This document shows, in pieces, positions 14,295-23,100 of a DNA stretch of 28,874 nucleotides. This DNA comes from a virus. The position numbers and the translations under genes are program-made. Where the stretch lies: positions 1-28,874 of IMG/VR virus record IMGVR_UViG_3300017756_000072. One strand, written 5' to 3'. How positions within the stretch are numbered: the first letter of the stretch is position 1; every line of letters starts with the position of its first letter. The notes under the pieces are model-generated. The model ran no database searches. It was not told the origin of the DNA and was given only the letters and a program-made list of their open reading frames with translations.

Positions 14295-14729
14295 ATGTCA
14301 CATTCGGCAACGTATCACAAGATCAAAGACATCTTACGTAGTGCCCCTAAACCAGTGACAGACGAAGTGCTATTAAATGTAGCAGCACTCGCTATTGCTG
14401 AGACTTTAGGTGAAAGGGTGGAAGAACTAGACACTGAAATTAAGTGGGATAGTGACATCCAGAACGACCTCATGCTCGACTCACTTGACATGGTTGAGTT
14501 AGTCATGTTCCTCGAAGAATGCTTCAGTGTAGAGATTCGAGACGAACAGGCAGGAGAGATTGCCACGGTTGGTGATGCTATTACTATCATCAAGGAGAAC
14601 AAGGCAGGAAAACCACGTAAGGTGGACAAACGTAAGGTCAGCAAGTCATTCGCTCAACAAACAGAAGCGAGAGCATCCAAGCAAGAACAACTTGATGCTG
14701 ACCTCGACAAAGCGTTAGATGAAGACTAA
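14295..14729 (+). CDS. Acyl carrier protein (phosphopantetheine-carrier domain)
   Basis: Residues about 23-100 of 144 match the acyl carrier protein fold closely: a helix with ALAIAETLGERVEELD, then DIQNDLMLDSLDMVELVMFL with the phosphopantetheine attachment serine S63 in the DSLD motif, then EECFSVEIRDEQAGEIATVG and the closing helix DAITIIKENK. In cells this serine receives 4'-phosphopantetheine and then carries acyl or aminoacyl groups as thioesters. The domain is flanked by about 22 extra N-terminal residues and a 43-residue charged C-terminal tail that free bacterial ACPs (about 80 aa) lack. No synthase or holo-ACP synthase is seen nearby, so it presumably uses host enzymes. The downstream gene overlaps it by 11 bases. 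Confidence 0.88.
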   Translation: MSHSATYHKIKDILRSAPKPVTDEVLLNVAALAIAETLGERVEELDTEIKWDSDIQNDLMLDSLDMVELVMFLEECFSVEIRDEQAGEIATVGDAITIIKENKAGKPRKVDKRKVSKSFAQQTEARASKQEQLDADLDKALDED

Positions 14730-15459
14730 AAAAATATTTTACAACTATGTGATGGGTGGAAGTGAAGAGAGTTTCCTTGATGAAGGGGAACTCGATTTCT
14801 TTCCAGAGGATTATTTTGAGGAACCAACTCCTGCTCTCAAAGAATACGACCCTGACTATAGACACTCCAAGTGCCCTGCTTTCAAAGAATATTATAAGAA
14901 TACATGGGTCATGAAGCAATGCTTCCCACTTGGTATCATATATAAATCTACTGAGAAACTTTTAGAAACTAATCTTGGACAAGATGTGTTCGATGAGTAT
15001 TTCATGTTAGGTGATGGTTGGTTGGACGGTACACACCCAGAGGTACAGTTCAAACAAGGTTACTGTTTTTGGACAGAGGACAGTGACGTATGGATTGAAC
15101 AGTTTCAACACCCCGATATGACAAGGAAGGGTCTAGACGTAGTGTCTGGTACATTTCCTATATCTGTTTGGCAACGACCTATCAACTTAGGATTCACGGT
15201 AAAGAACTATGACTCAAACATCTGGATCGAAAAAGGATCCCCGCTTTGCTATGTTAGATTCTCTAGCCAAAGAACAAGAGATGTCAAATTCACTCTTGAA
15301 AAGCGATCCATCCCTAAAGAAGTGCTTAAGCGACAACTACAAAGCTTGTGGCTCAAAGACTGGCACAAAAACTTCTCATGGAACCTCATCAAACAAAGAT
15401 TGAGGAAGGAAGAGGAGACAGAGAACAAATGCCCTTTTGATTTTTTATGGAAGAGATAA
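14719..15459 (+). CDS. Conserved hypothetical protein (246 aa)
   Basis: I do not recognise a firm family. The product is aromatic and rich in Trp, Phe and Tyr. After an acidic N terminus come a CPAFKEYYKNTWVMKQCFPL block at about 52-71, QPINLGF-like strands in SVWQRPINLGFTV and SNIWIEKGSPLCYVRF at about 189-204. A charged helical C terminus (KRQLQSLWLKDWHKNFSW) follows. The pattern of a 'CPA..kNTf' motif followed by beta strands and 'i.kG.Pl...f' is one I associate with uncharacterised cyanophage proteins. It is translationally coupled to the acyl carrier protein (11-base overlap) and to the next small gene (13-base overlap). Confidence 0.62.
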   Translation: MKTKKIFYNYVMGGSEESFLDEGELDFFPEDYFEEPTPALKEYDPDYRHSKCPAFKEYYKNTWVMKQCFPLGIIYKSTEKLLETNLGQDVFDEYFMLGDGWLDGTHPEVQFKQGYCFWTEDSDVWIEQFQHPDMTRKGLDVVSGTFPISVWQRPINLGFTVKNYDSNIWIEKGSPLCYVRFSSQRTRDVKFTLEKRSIPKEVLKRQLQSLWLKDWHKNFSWNLIKQRLRKEEETENKCPFDFLWKR

Positions 15460-15746
15460 CACAACTACACAAAGAGTTTCGTACACTTGACGGAGTGGGT
15501 GTATGTAAAGTATACTTTATAAATGGCATACCCTTTTCATTTGATGAAGAGGAAGTTCCTAACAACCTTGCTGACGTAGTGAAAGCAGAAGAGAAACCTC
15601 ATTTTACCAACGAGGATCTATATAGAGGTAGCAGTTACCTCATAGAAGAAGGATTTGAACTTGATGTACTCCTTGAGGAAATCAATGACGATCTATTCAA
15701 TGATGGTGATGACTCACCATATCACAAAATACCAAAACGATACTAG
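15447..15746 (+). CDS. Small acidic hypothetical protein (99 aa)
   Basis: The 99-residue protein is strongly acidic, with VGVCKVYFINGIPFSFDEEE near the start and a Asp/Glu-rich end (LLEEINDDLFNDGDD). It starts 13 bases inside the preceding gene. No domain is recognised. The compact overlap and clean codon use support it as a real gene in the accessory operon. Confidence 0.55.
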   Translation: MEEITQLHKEFRTLDGVGVCKVYFINGIPFSFDEEEVPNNLADVVKAEEKPHFTNEDLYRGSSYLIEEGFELDVLLEEINDDLFNDGDDSPYHKIPKRY

Positions 15747-15751
15747 AATAC

Positions 15752-15877
15752 ATGGAAAATTCGGAATCAATCCGAAAGACCGCCAAAAAACTTATTAAGA
15801 ATAAAAAGCAATGGACACCCGCAGAGGTTGCCTATGCGAAAATGATACGTAAAAGATTGAAAAAGACTACAGAATGA
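15752..15877 (+). CDS. 41-residue basic hypothetical protein
   Basis: ATG at 15752 opens a 41-codon frame beginning MENSESIRKTAKKLIKNKKQ and continuing WTPAEVAYAKMIRKRLKK. The 'W(T/D)xAEVxYAKxxRKRL' pattern resembles tiny basic proteins seen in cyanophage genomes. Its TGA overlaps the ATG of the following oxygenase gene (ATGA), which supports real translation. Basic helical character suggests nucleic acid or acidic-surface binding, but this is a guess. Confidence 0.6.
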   Translation: MENSESIRKTAKKLIKNKKQWTPAEVAYAKMIRKRLKKTTE

Positions 15878-16440
15878 TTGTTTCGTTATTTCCGACACCA
15901 CTGTTATTCAGTGACTTTGATGTAAAACCTGAACTAATTGATTGGGTTAAACAATATCATGAGCACAGTACCACACATGAAGGTAACTCATCCTCAGCAG
16001 GATGGCACTCGGAATATAACTTACACGAACAGCAATCATTTCTTGAATATTCTCTACTGATATATGCTCACATAGCACACTCAATGAAAAATCTGAGTAG
16101 TGCTCCATTCTATATTAATAGCATGTGGGCGAGTGTTAATAAAACTGGCGATTACAATTACTCACACACTCATTTGGGTGTGGACTTTTCTGGTGTCTTG
16201 TATTTACAGACTCCATTTAAATGTGGTGACATAGTATTTGAAGACGAGAACGCAAGATTTAGATATAACTGGAAGTTAGACACAGAGGTAAAGGAGGAGA
16301 ATGGATACCACGAATCAATGTGGGTTCATCCTACAGTTGGTAGGTGCTTGATCTTTCCTGCTCATGTGAGACATCATGTAGAAAAGAATGAGTCAGAGAC
16401 AGATCGTATTAGTATTGGATTCAATTTAAAATTTCGATGA
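15874..16440 (+). CDS. Fe(II)/2-oxoglutarate-dependent oxygenase-like protein (cyanophage type)
   Basis: The 188-residue protein matches the family of 2OG-Fe(II) oxygenase-like proteins common in cyanophages. It has SLFPTPLLFSDFD at the start, then INSMWASVNKTGDYNYSHTH, SGVLYLQTPFKCGDIVFED and CLIFPAHVRHHVEKN, and ends DRISIGFNLKF. Likely metal ligands are H98 or H100 of the HTH segment and a His in the 164-168 cluster; R178 would bind 2-oxoglutarate. Such enzymes hydroxylate proteins, nucleic acids or small molecules; the substrate here is unknown. ATGA overlaps join it to the genes on both sides, including a second oxygenase of a different subtype. Confidence 0.8.
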   Translation: MIVSLFPTPLLFSDFDVKPELIDWVKQYHEHSTTHEGNSSSAGWHSEYNLHEQQSFLEYSLLIYAHIAHSMKNLSSAPFYINSMWASVNKTGDYNYSHTHLGVDFSGVLYLQTPFKCGDIVFEDENARFRYNWKLDTEVKEENGYHESMWVHPTVGRCLIFPAHVRHHVEKNESETDRISIGFNLKFR

Positions 16441-16967
16441 AACTATCTAATGGTGAGGTGACCATCATTGATGACCTCATACCCACACAGCAACAGATCA
16501 GATTATATGTTGAAGCATGTACACTGCCATATCAGTTGGCAGGTAGTAATAAGTTTGACGTACAGGATATAAAGACACAGAAACCAATATCATATGTGGA
16601 TCAGAAATGGGTGGTAGAGAACTTCTTTACTGATGGTATCGCAGGGTTCCTTGACGACTATGTACCTCCTAATGTAGAGAAAGCATATGTCAACTGCGGT
16701 ATCCACAGTGAGAGTCCTGATGTACATTGTGATAGTTCACGCAAAGGTGACAAGACATTGCTATACTATATGAATAGAGAGTGGAAGCATGAGTGGGGTG
16801 GTGAGACTATACTACTAGGTGATGACGCACAAGAAATAGAATACTGCTGCCCATATAAACCTGGCAGAATAATTATATTTGACAGCACCATACCACACTC
16901 AGCACGACAGCAGTCGTTTGCTGCTCCAATGTATAGGTTCACGTTAGCGATCAAGTTCAATGCTTGA
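16437..16967 (+). CDS. Fe(II)/2-oxoglutarate-dependent oxygenase, prolyl-4-hydroxylase-like
   Basis: The 176-residue protein shows the double-stranded beta-helix oxygenase pattern. H97-x-D99 lies in VHCDSS, GGETILL follows at about 121-127, the second ligand H154 lies in PGRIIIFDSTIPHSARQ, and R167 in YRFTLAIKF would bind 2-oxoglutarate. This is the standard HxD...H...R set of prolyl-4-hydroxylase-like enzymes, all intact. The substrate is not evident; phage proteins, nucleobases and carrier-bound amino acids are all possible. Its start overlaps the preceding oxygenase stop (ATGA), and its end overlaps the CpeT-like gene by eight bases. Confidence 0.85.
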   Translation: MKLSNGEVTIIDDLIPTQQQIRLYVEACTLPYQLAGSNKFDVQDIKTQKPISYVDQKWVVENFFTDGIAGFLDDYVPPNVEKAYVNCGIHSESPDVHCDSSRKGDKTLLYYMNREWKHEWGGETILLGDDAQEIEYCCPYKPGRIIIFDSTIPHSARQQSFAAPMYRFTLAIKFNA

Positions 16968-17385
16968 AGAATTTTTAGAGTGGTTTGAAGGAGACTTTAA
17001 CAACTGGGGACAGGCATCCAGTTGGCCATCTTACTATGCTCATGTACTGTTGACACATGAGAGGACAGAGGGTAATAAGTTCCTATCACACCAGAGATAT
17101 AAGTATAATAATAAAGAGTATAGACGTAAGGAGATAGAGATAGTAGAGAGAAATGGAGAGATCATAGCACTCAACCCAGTAGCAGATATACACTTCCTCA
17201 AGGACGGTGACATGTATGTTGGACGTAACTTTAAAAAGGTGTGGGTTAACGAAGGATACCTCAGATCTGAGGCAATATTGGAGAAAGATAAGTACACAGT
17301 GGTGGACAGAGGATACGATGAAGAGGGAAAACAGACATGGGGCAGTCGTTACGGACCATTTGTCTTCGATAAGACGTATAAATAA
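16960..17385 (+). CDS. cpeT: CpeT-like phycobiliprotein lyase
   Basis: The 141-residue protein resembles cyanophage CpeT-like proteins: EEFLEWFEGDFNNWGQASSW followed by YAHVLLTHERTEG, then FLSHQRYKY and YRRKEIEIVERNGEIIAL. The C terminus, VVDRGYDEEGKQTWGSRYGP followed by FVF, matches the closing strands of the lipocalin-like CpcT/CpeT barrel. In cyanobacteria these lyases attach bilins to phycobiliproteins; phage versions may bind or handle bilins to alter light harvesting during infection. It is shorter than host CpeT (about 200 aa), as phage copies often are. Its last codons overlap the late promoter TATAAATA, so it closes the accessory cassette. Confidence 0.72.
   Translation: MLEEFLEWFEGDFNNWGQASSWPSYYAHVLLTHERTEGNKFLSHQRYKYNNKEYRRKEIEIVERNGEIIALNPVADIHFLKDGDMYVGRNFKKVWVNEGYLRSEAILEKDKYTVVDRGYDEEGKQTWGSRYGPFVFDKTYK
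17377..17384 (+). promoter_or_regulatory. Perfect T4-type late promoter TATAAATA for the tail fibre block
   Basis: The eight-base sequence equals the T4 late consensus. It overlaps the end of the CpeT-like gene and lies 27 bases upstream of the GTG start of the first fibre gene, similar to the spacing seen at the other late promoters in the window (26 bases). Confidence 0.8.
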
Positions 17386-17411
17386 ATGGAGAACTTAATG
17401 TAGGGATACGT

Positions 17412-19175
17412 GTGGCAACTCGTAAGATATCAGACCTAACTCTACTGACAACAGTATCACCTTCAGATACCCTTCTGTTACTTGATAACTCAGACCCAGT
17501 AGATACTAATAAAAAGACGGAAGTAGGATCCATATTCAAGGCTGTGCCTGGTGGATCACAGAACCAGCCTGGTCTAGCATTTGACCAGAAGACAGCGACT
17601 GGTTTATATTCAACAACTCAAGGTGAACTGGGCATATCACTCGGTGACTCCAAACTATTACTTGAGAAGCAATCTACTTCACTTGTATTATCTGCTAGAG
17701 ACTCAGCAGACTCTAACTTAGACCTGACACTACAGGCACTAGGTACTGGTCTGATTAGATTCAACTCTACCATTGCTATCAATGACTCTGTATTTACTGT
17801 ACCTAACAGTTCAGACAACAGTAAGATAATAAAATTTTCTGCCACACAACTACCCACAGGGACAACTAGGACATTTGTTTTCCCTGACGCAGGAGTTGAG
17901 ACTGATACTCTCGTAACTGTATCATCAACGCAGACACTTACCAGTAAGACACTTGTATCACCTATATTCACAGGTGACTTGACAGGTGTTAACCTTACAT
18001 TATCTGGTAACTTACAGGTTGATGGTAACAGCACACTAGGATCAGACAATAACGATACAGTTACAGTCGCAGCGGTATCTACGTTCAACGCTAACCTTAC
18101 AGCAAACAACCCAGTAACAATAAACGCAGCGACAACCTCGACTGATGACATAACTATCAATCAGACGAGTGGTACTGGGACATATAAAAAGTTAAAGTTT
18201 TTTGATACAAGTCAGGACACCAACGCAGGAAGAGACGTAGCAGACCTAGCAGTCTCTACTGATTCAGCGTCAAGAGTTCTTGACTTACAGTATTATGATA
18301 GAGATACAGACTACGCATCTACCAATTACACATATGGTATTAGAGTAGCGAGTATCGCATATACTATGCCTGATGTAACAGTCAACATCGTTAACGGTGC
18401 TGTAGATAGTTTCACTATCACAAATGCAGGTGCCAATATATCACAGGGAATGACAGCAGTCATACTTGGTGATGGTTCCGATGCTGTCGTAACTCCTGTA
18501 GTAATCAATGGTGCTCTAGCATCTGTTACTATCAACGCAGGGGGACAAGACTACACTGCTGCTACTATTCAGTTCACAACCTCTGGTGGTGGACTACAGT
18601 ACAGGACATATGACCATGCTAATACCACACAGACAAGTAACGAGATTATCCACACAGGTAACCTTAACTTGATCAGTGAGATTGGTTCAGTCAGTAACTT
18701 AATTACAACTGGATCAGTCAACTTTGATAACGGTACATTCATATTGGATGATACAAATGATCGTGTAGGTATAGGTATCACTCCTAGTGCATATAAGCTC
18801 GAAGTCGGAGGAGATATATACTTTACAGGTGGTCAATTAATTGGTGGTGACTCATCATCATTTGTACTTCAGAGGAGACTAGATGCTACTCCAATGAGGT
18901 TCAACAAATTTGATGGTACCACTGAGATGATTATTGACTCAGATGGTCAGGTGGGTATCAACAAGACTCCTGCTAAACGATTTGATGTCTCAGGTGATAG
19001 TAATGTAGATGGAGACTTCTATGTTACTGAAACAGATTCAGTCAACCAGATCGGTGGTGCAGTGTATGCTAAACGATTAAAGTTAACTGACCTCAATGGT
19101 GCAGTCCAAACAATTACTGCTGACACAATCTCTGCTACTAGCAGAACAAAAGTTATTTTCCACGCTTACTCTTAA
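17412..19175 (+). CDS. Tail fibre-like virion structural protein (587 aa)
   Basis: The start is GTG, with AGGGA five bases upstream; the protein opens ATRKISDLTLLTTVSPSDTL, a common first segment of phage fibre proteins. Short beta repeats follow, including TLTSKTLVSPIFTGDLTGVN (about 176-195) and a sequence rich in Thr, Ser and Asn typical of fibrous shafts. Residues about 331-386 contain a paired 'itnaG...vtInaGGqDYt' unit like the GxGY repeats in gp5. The C-terminal part has FDNGTFILDDTNDRVGIGIT and VGINKTPAKRFDVSGDSN, resembling intramolecular-chaperone-adjacent fibre repeats ('VGIGTtpp..LdV.Gd'). It is the first gene after the late promoter. It is probably a fibre or baseplate decoration; exact T4 equivalence is not clear. 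Confidence 0.7.
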   Translation: MATRKISDLTLLTTVSPSDTLLLLDNSDPVDTNKKTEVGSIFKAVPGGSQNQPGLAFDQKTATGLYSTTQGELGISLGDSKLLLEKQSTSLVLSARDSADSNLDLTLQALGTGLIRFNSTIAINDSVFTVPNSSDNSKIIKFSATQLPTGTTRTFVFPDAGVETDTLVTVSSTQTLTSKTLVSPIFTGDLTGVNLTLSGNLQVDGNSTLGSDNNDTVTVAAVSTFNANLTANNPVTINAATTSTDDITINQTSGTGTYKKLKFFDTSQDTNAGRDVADLAVSTDSASRVLDLQYYDRDTDYASTNYTYGIRVASIAYTMPDVTVNIVNGAVDSFTITNAGANISQGMTAVILGDGSDAVVTPVVINGALASVTINAGGQDYTAATIQFTTSGGGLQYRTYDHANTTQTSNEIIHTGNLNLISEIGSVSNLITTGSVNFDNGTFILDDTNDRVGIGITPSAYKLEVGGDIYFTGGQLIGGDSSSFVLQRRLDATPMRFNKFDGTTEMIIDSDGQVGINKTPAKRFDVSGDSNVDGDFYVTETDSVNQIGGAVYAKRLKLTDLNGAVQTITADTISATSRTKVIFHAYS

Positions 19176-19181
19176 AATTCA

Positions 19182-20171
19182 ATGGCAAATGGTGTACTAG
19201 CGTCATATCAGTCCGCTACAACAAAATATACTAATGCATATGTGGAACCCGCTACTAATCCTAACGGGCTAGTACGTGCTGATTTCCCTATGTACACAAC
19301 TCCTAGTGCTACACTCACAAGTGGTTCACTCAGGATGATGAATACGACTGGTGCTACAGCAACCGTAGACGTTGCTATTCAAGATTATACAGAACAGATT
19401 GAGTTTGCTGTTCCTGGCTCACAGAGTCCTACAGTATCAAACTTCTCGGAGTTTAGTTTTGTACCTAACTCAAAGGTAACATCTTCATATGTTATTATCT
19501 CAGGTCACAACGGTACAGCATATGTACCTGGCGAAGTGTTGACTGTTACTGGTGGACCTGCGGGTACACAGACAGCAAAGTGCATCGCATGGGACGCTGC
19601 TAACCTCAAGGTGTGGTATGAACAACCCGCAGGGTCATGGCCAACAACTATTGCTTCAATGACACTAGCAGGAGCTGGTGGTGGAAGTGGTACTATTACT
19701 GATTCATATGTAGGAACCAGTGGTAGAGTCATATTCTATGACAGACTACAGGGTCAGTTATTGATACAGAATGATACTGTAATCAATAATCTCAAGTCAT
19801 TATATTATACAGAACCAGCTAACCAAATGGTATCTGGTATCGGTGGAGCAGGACAACTATCAATCTCATCAAGAGGTTATGAGTGGTTACCTTCACTAGC
19901 AACAGTGAAATTATATAATAGTGGGCAAAATGGTGCCACTGTGACTGCTGAGTGGAAGCAGAACGAGGGTAGTCAACCAGAGGTTATTATCTCAGGTGTA
20001 TCCTATAGTAATGATCAGAACAAGATCTTAAAATCATATCCAATTCCAAACAATTCTGAAGTGAGTTTGACAGGTCTGGTACTTGAACAGTGGCAGAATC
20101 TATATGTAAGTGCGTCAGCTGGCGTAGCATTTAATTTTATAGGATTTGAAGAAAGCGTAACTATTAGTTAA
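19182..20171 (+). CDS. Virion structural protein (329 aa), fibre block
   Basis: This beta-rich, Ser/Thr/Gly-rich protein begins ANGVLASYQSATTKYTNAYV. It contains TATVDVAIQDYTEQIEFAVP, a GHNGTAYVPGEVLTVTGGPA unit resembling the GxGY virion repeats, and YEWLPSLATVKLYNSGQNGA. The C terminus is compact (VSLTGLVLEQWQNLYVSASA followed by GVAFNFIGFEE), typical of a beta-sandwich that sits on a fibre or sheath. I know no specific function. It lies six bases after the preceding fibre gene and four before the giant fibre gene, clearly in one late transcript. Confidence 0.62.
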   Translation: MANGVLASYQSATTKYTNAYVEPATNPNGLVRADFPMYTTPSATLTSGSLRMMNTTGATATVDVAIQDYTEQIEFAVPGSQSPTVSNFSEFSFVPNSKVTSSYVIISGHNGTAYVPGEVLTVTGGPAGTQTAKCIAWDAANLKVWYEQPAGSWPTTIASMTLAGAGGGSGTITDSYVGTSGRVIFYDRLQGQLLIQNDTVINNLKSLYYTEPANQMVSGIGGAGQLSISSRGYEWLPSLATVKLYNSGQNGATVTAEWKQNEGSQPEVIISGVSYSNDQNKILKSYPIPNNSEVSLTGLVLEQWQNLYVSASAGVAFNFIGFEESVTIS

Positions 20172-20175
20172 TTAA

Positions 20176-23100
20176 ATGGCACTAACAAGACTAAAGAATG
20201 TCTTTACCTCGAAGACAGGCCGTTGTATCTACGTCAACCCAGACGATTTTGATGCATCGGATTCTTTTGATAATAGAGGTAATAGTCCTAACAGACCATT
20301 CAAGTCAATACAAAGAGCACTGGTTGAGTCAGCACGATTCTCATATCGTACTGGACAGTTCAACGATGCTTTCGAGTCATTTACTATAGTATTATATCCC
20401 TCTGAATATGTACTGGACAACAGACCAGGCACAAATACCACAGGGCAAGCATTTATAGACGACGATATACCCATATTAAACTCTAGTTCTGATTTAGATT
20501 TACAGAACTCAGATGGTACACCTAACCCAGACAACTTACTCTATAAGTTCAACTCAGTAGAAGGTGGTATCATCATCCCAAGAGGTACATCCCTCGTGGG
20601 TATGGATCTTAGAAAGACCAAACTAAAACCATTATATATTCCTGATCCAGAATCAGGATCAATCGAAAGATCAGCAATATTCAGAGTTACTGGTGGATGT
20701 TATTTCTGGCAGTTCTCATTCTTTGATGGTCCTAAAACTGGTGTGTACACAGACCCAGCTCAACCAACAGCATCTACACCTCCAACTTACTCTCACCACA
20801 AATTGTGTTGCTTTGAGTATGCTGATGGTAAAAATGTTTTGAGCAGTGTTAATGACACATCTGGTAACGCTCTTACTATCACTGACCTAGATCTATACTA
20901 TCAGAAAGTAGCAAGAGCATTTGATGATATCCCTGACACTACTGGTGTAACCTCAGCAGATGAGTTCCAGAAGAGAGTCGAGGAGAACAGAATTGTAGGT
21001 CCTAATACCTCAGGTCCTATTACTATCAGTAGTATAGTCACTGACTATATCAACAGTGGTGTGTATACTACAACAGCAGAGGTAACAACAACAACCCCTC
21101 ATGGATTTTCTAACGGAACCCCAGTTCAAATCGAAGGTGTCTCAGGGTCTGTGGCTAGTAGATTTAACGGTTCATATTTTATTACAGAAGTACCAACCAC
21201 AACGACCTTCCGATACATAATAAAGAACCCTAATCAGGCTGCTCCTGCTAACAACCCAACTGCTACTGGTTCTACAGTACGAGTTGAGATTGATAACGTT
21301 GACTCAGCGTCACCATACATATTCAACATATCCCTACGTTCAACATGGGGTACATGTGGTATGCATGCTGATGGTGCTAAGGCAACTGGATTCAAATCTA
21401 TGGTTGTTGCTCAGTTCACTGGAGTATCACTGCAGAAGGATGACAACGCATTCATCAAATGGGATGGATCAACTTATATTCAAGGTAATCATACAGATGG
21501 CGACAGTATATACAGACCGACGTACCGAAACTTCCACGTTAAGTGCTCTAACGATGCAGTTATTCAGGCAGTTTCTGTTTTCGCTGTTGGTTTTGCTGAT
21601 CATTTCGTTGCCCTTAGCGGTGGCGACCAGTCAATTACAAACTCTAACTCTAACTTCGGATCGTGCTCTCTAAGAGCGAAGGGATTTAAGAACCTACCGT
21701 TCACACAGGATAAGGCTGGTAAGGTCACACATATCATTCCTCCTAAGAAACTAACGAGGACATATGCATTAATAAATGGATACACATTCACTACTCAGCT
21801 GAACAATAGGACAGTCACGTCCTCTCCTGCTAACAACACTCATGGACTGGTTGCTGATCAATTCATACGTATTGGTGCTGAGGATGCAGTAGAATCATAT
21901 CAGATTTCAAGCGTAGCAAGTGATGGCACACTGACACTCAACAGAGGATATCGTGGTACAGCTGGTTCATACTCAGTGTATGGCGGTACGATTGATGAGA
22001 TACCAGTTGGTTACATAGCACTTGACGTACAGAAGATAAAATATAATAGTAGTAGAACAGTGGGTACAGGTAAACCCACATGGAACACCTCAACAACAAT
22101 TCCAGCTAACACAAGTGTAGTATATGGTGGTAAAGCGTATTATACTGTTAATGGTGGTACTACTGGCTCTACTCCTCCCACATGGAGCACCGCACCTCTT
22201 GCCAGATCTGACGGTGGAGTCACATGGTCATACATTGGAGATGTAGACACAAGATTATATCTCTATGGATATAACTCAGAAGCAACTAAACCTCCATACA
22301 AACTACAGGGTTATAACCTTGGTGCACGTATCAATGACGTATTATATGTTTCATTGATCAATGGTTCTACACCTCAGACATACTATGCTAATATCACACC
22401 AACAGGATCACAGACTGTAGCTGATGTACATTTCACTAACATCACTACACAGCAGTTCGTACCTGGTGACCCTAATCACCCACTACAGTACGATAGCGAA
22501 CTCAACTGTTGGTATGTAAGAATTACTTCAGCAACAAGTAGCAACACAAGTTATGGTGTACACTATCACTTAGGTAACGAAGCATTCTACGATACATCAC
22601 TATTCACTGGTGCATCATATATGATGAGGATACCTGACAACAGGTCATCTAGAGACAGAACATATCGTATGAGATATGTGGTAGACAGCTCAGTTCTATC
22701 AAGAGACCCAATCAACGGTTATATTATTCAACCACGTAACGTTGCTACTGGTCAGTCATACGAAAAAGTATATTATATCTACGATATTGAGAAGGTACAG
22801 ACACTACAGTCAGGTGCACAGAATGGTATTTACTATCTAACCATGTTAAATGGTAAGATCAGTCCATCCAACGGTAACCTCAGTAACTTTGCGTTCTCTC
22901 AGAATATCAACAACCTATATCCTCAGTTAGATAAGGATAACCCAACTGAAGATCCACTCAAGGCAACATCAATAGCATCTAATACTATTGTTGGACTTGT
23001 TACTACCAGTGATGATACTGGAGCTGAAGCACTTGATCGCTCAATCACACGTGAGGTTGTATCTGACTACATCCTAGAGCAGAAGAATAACTACACAAAC

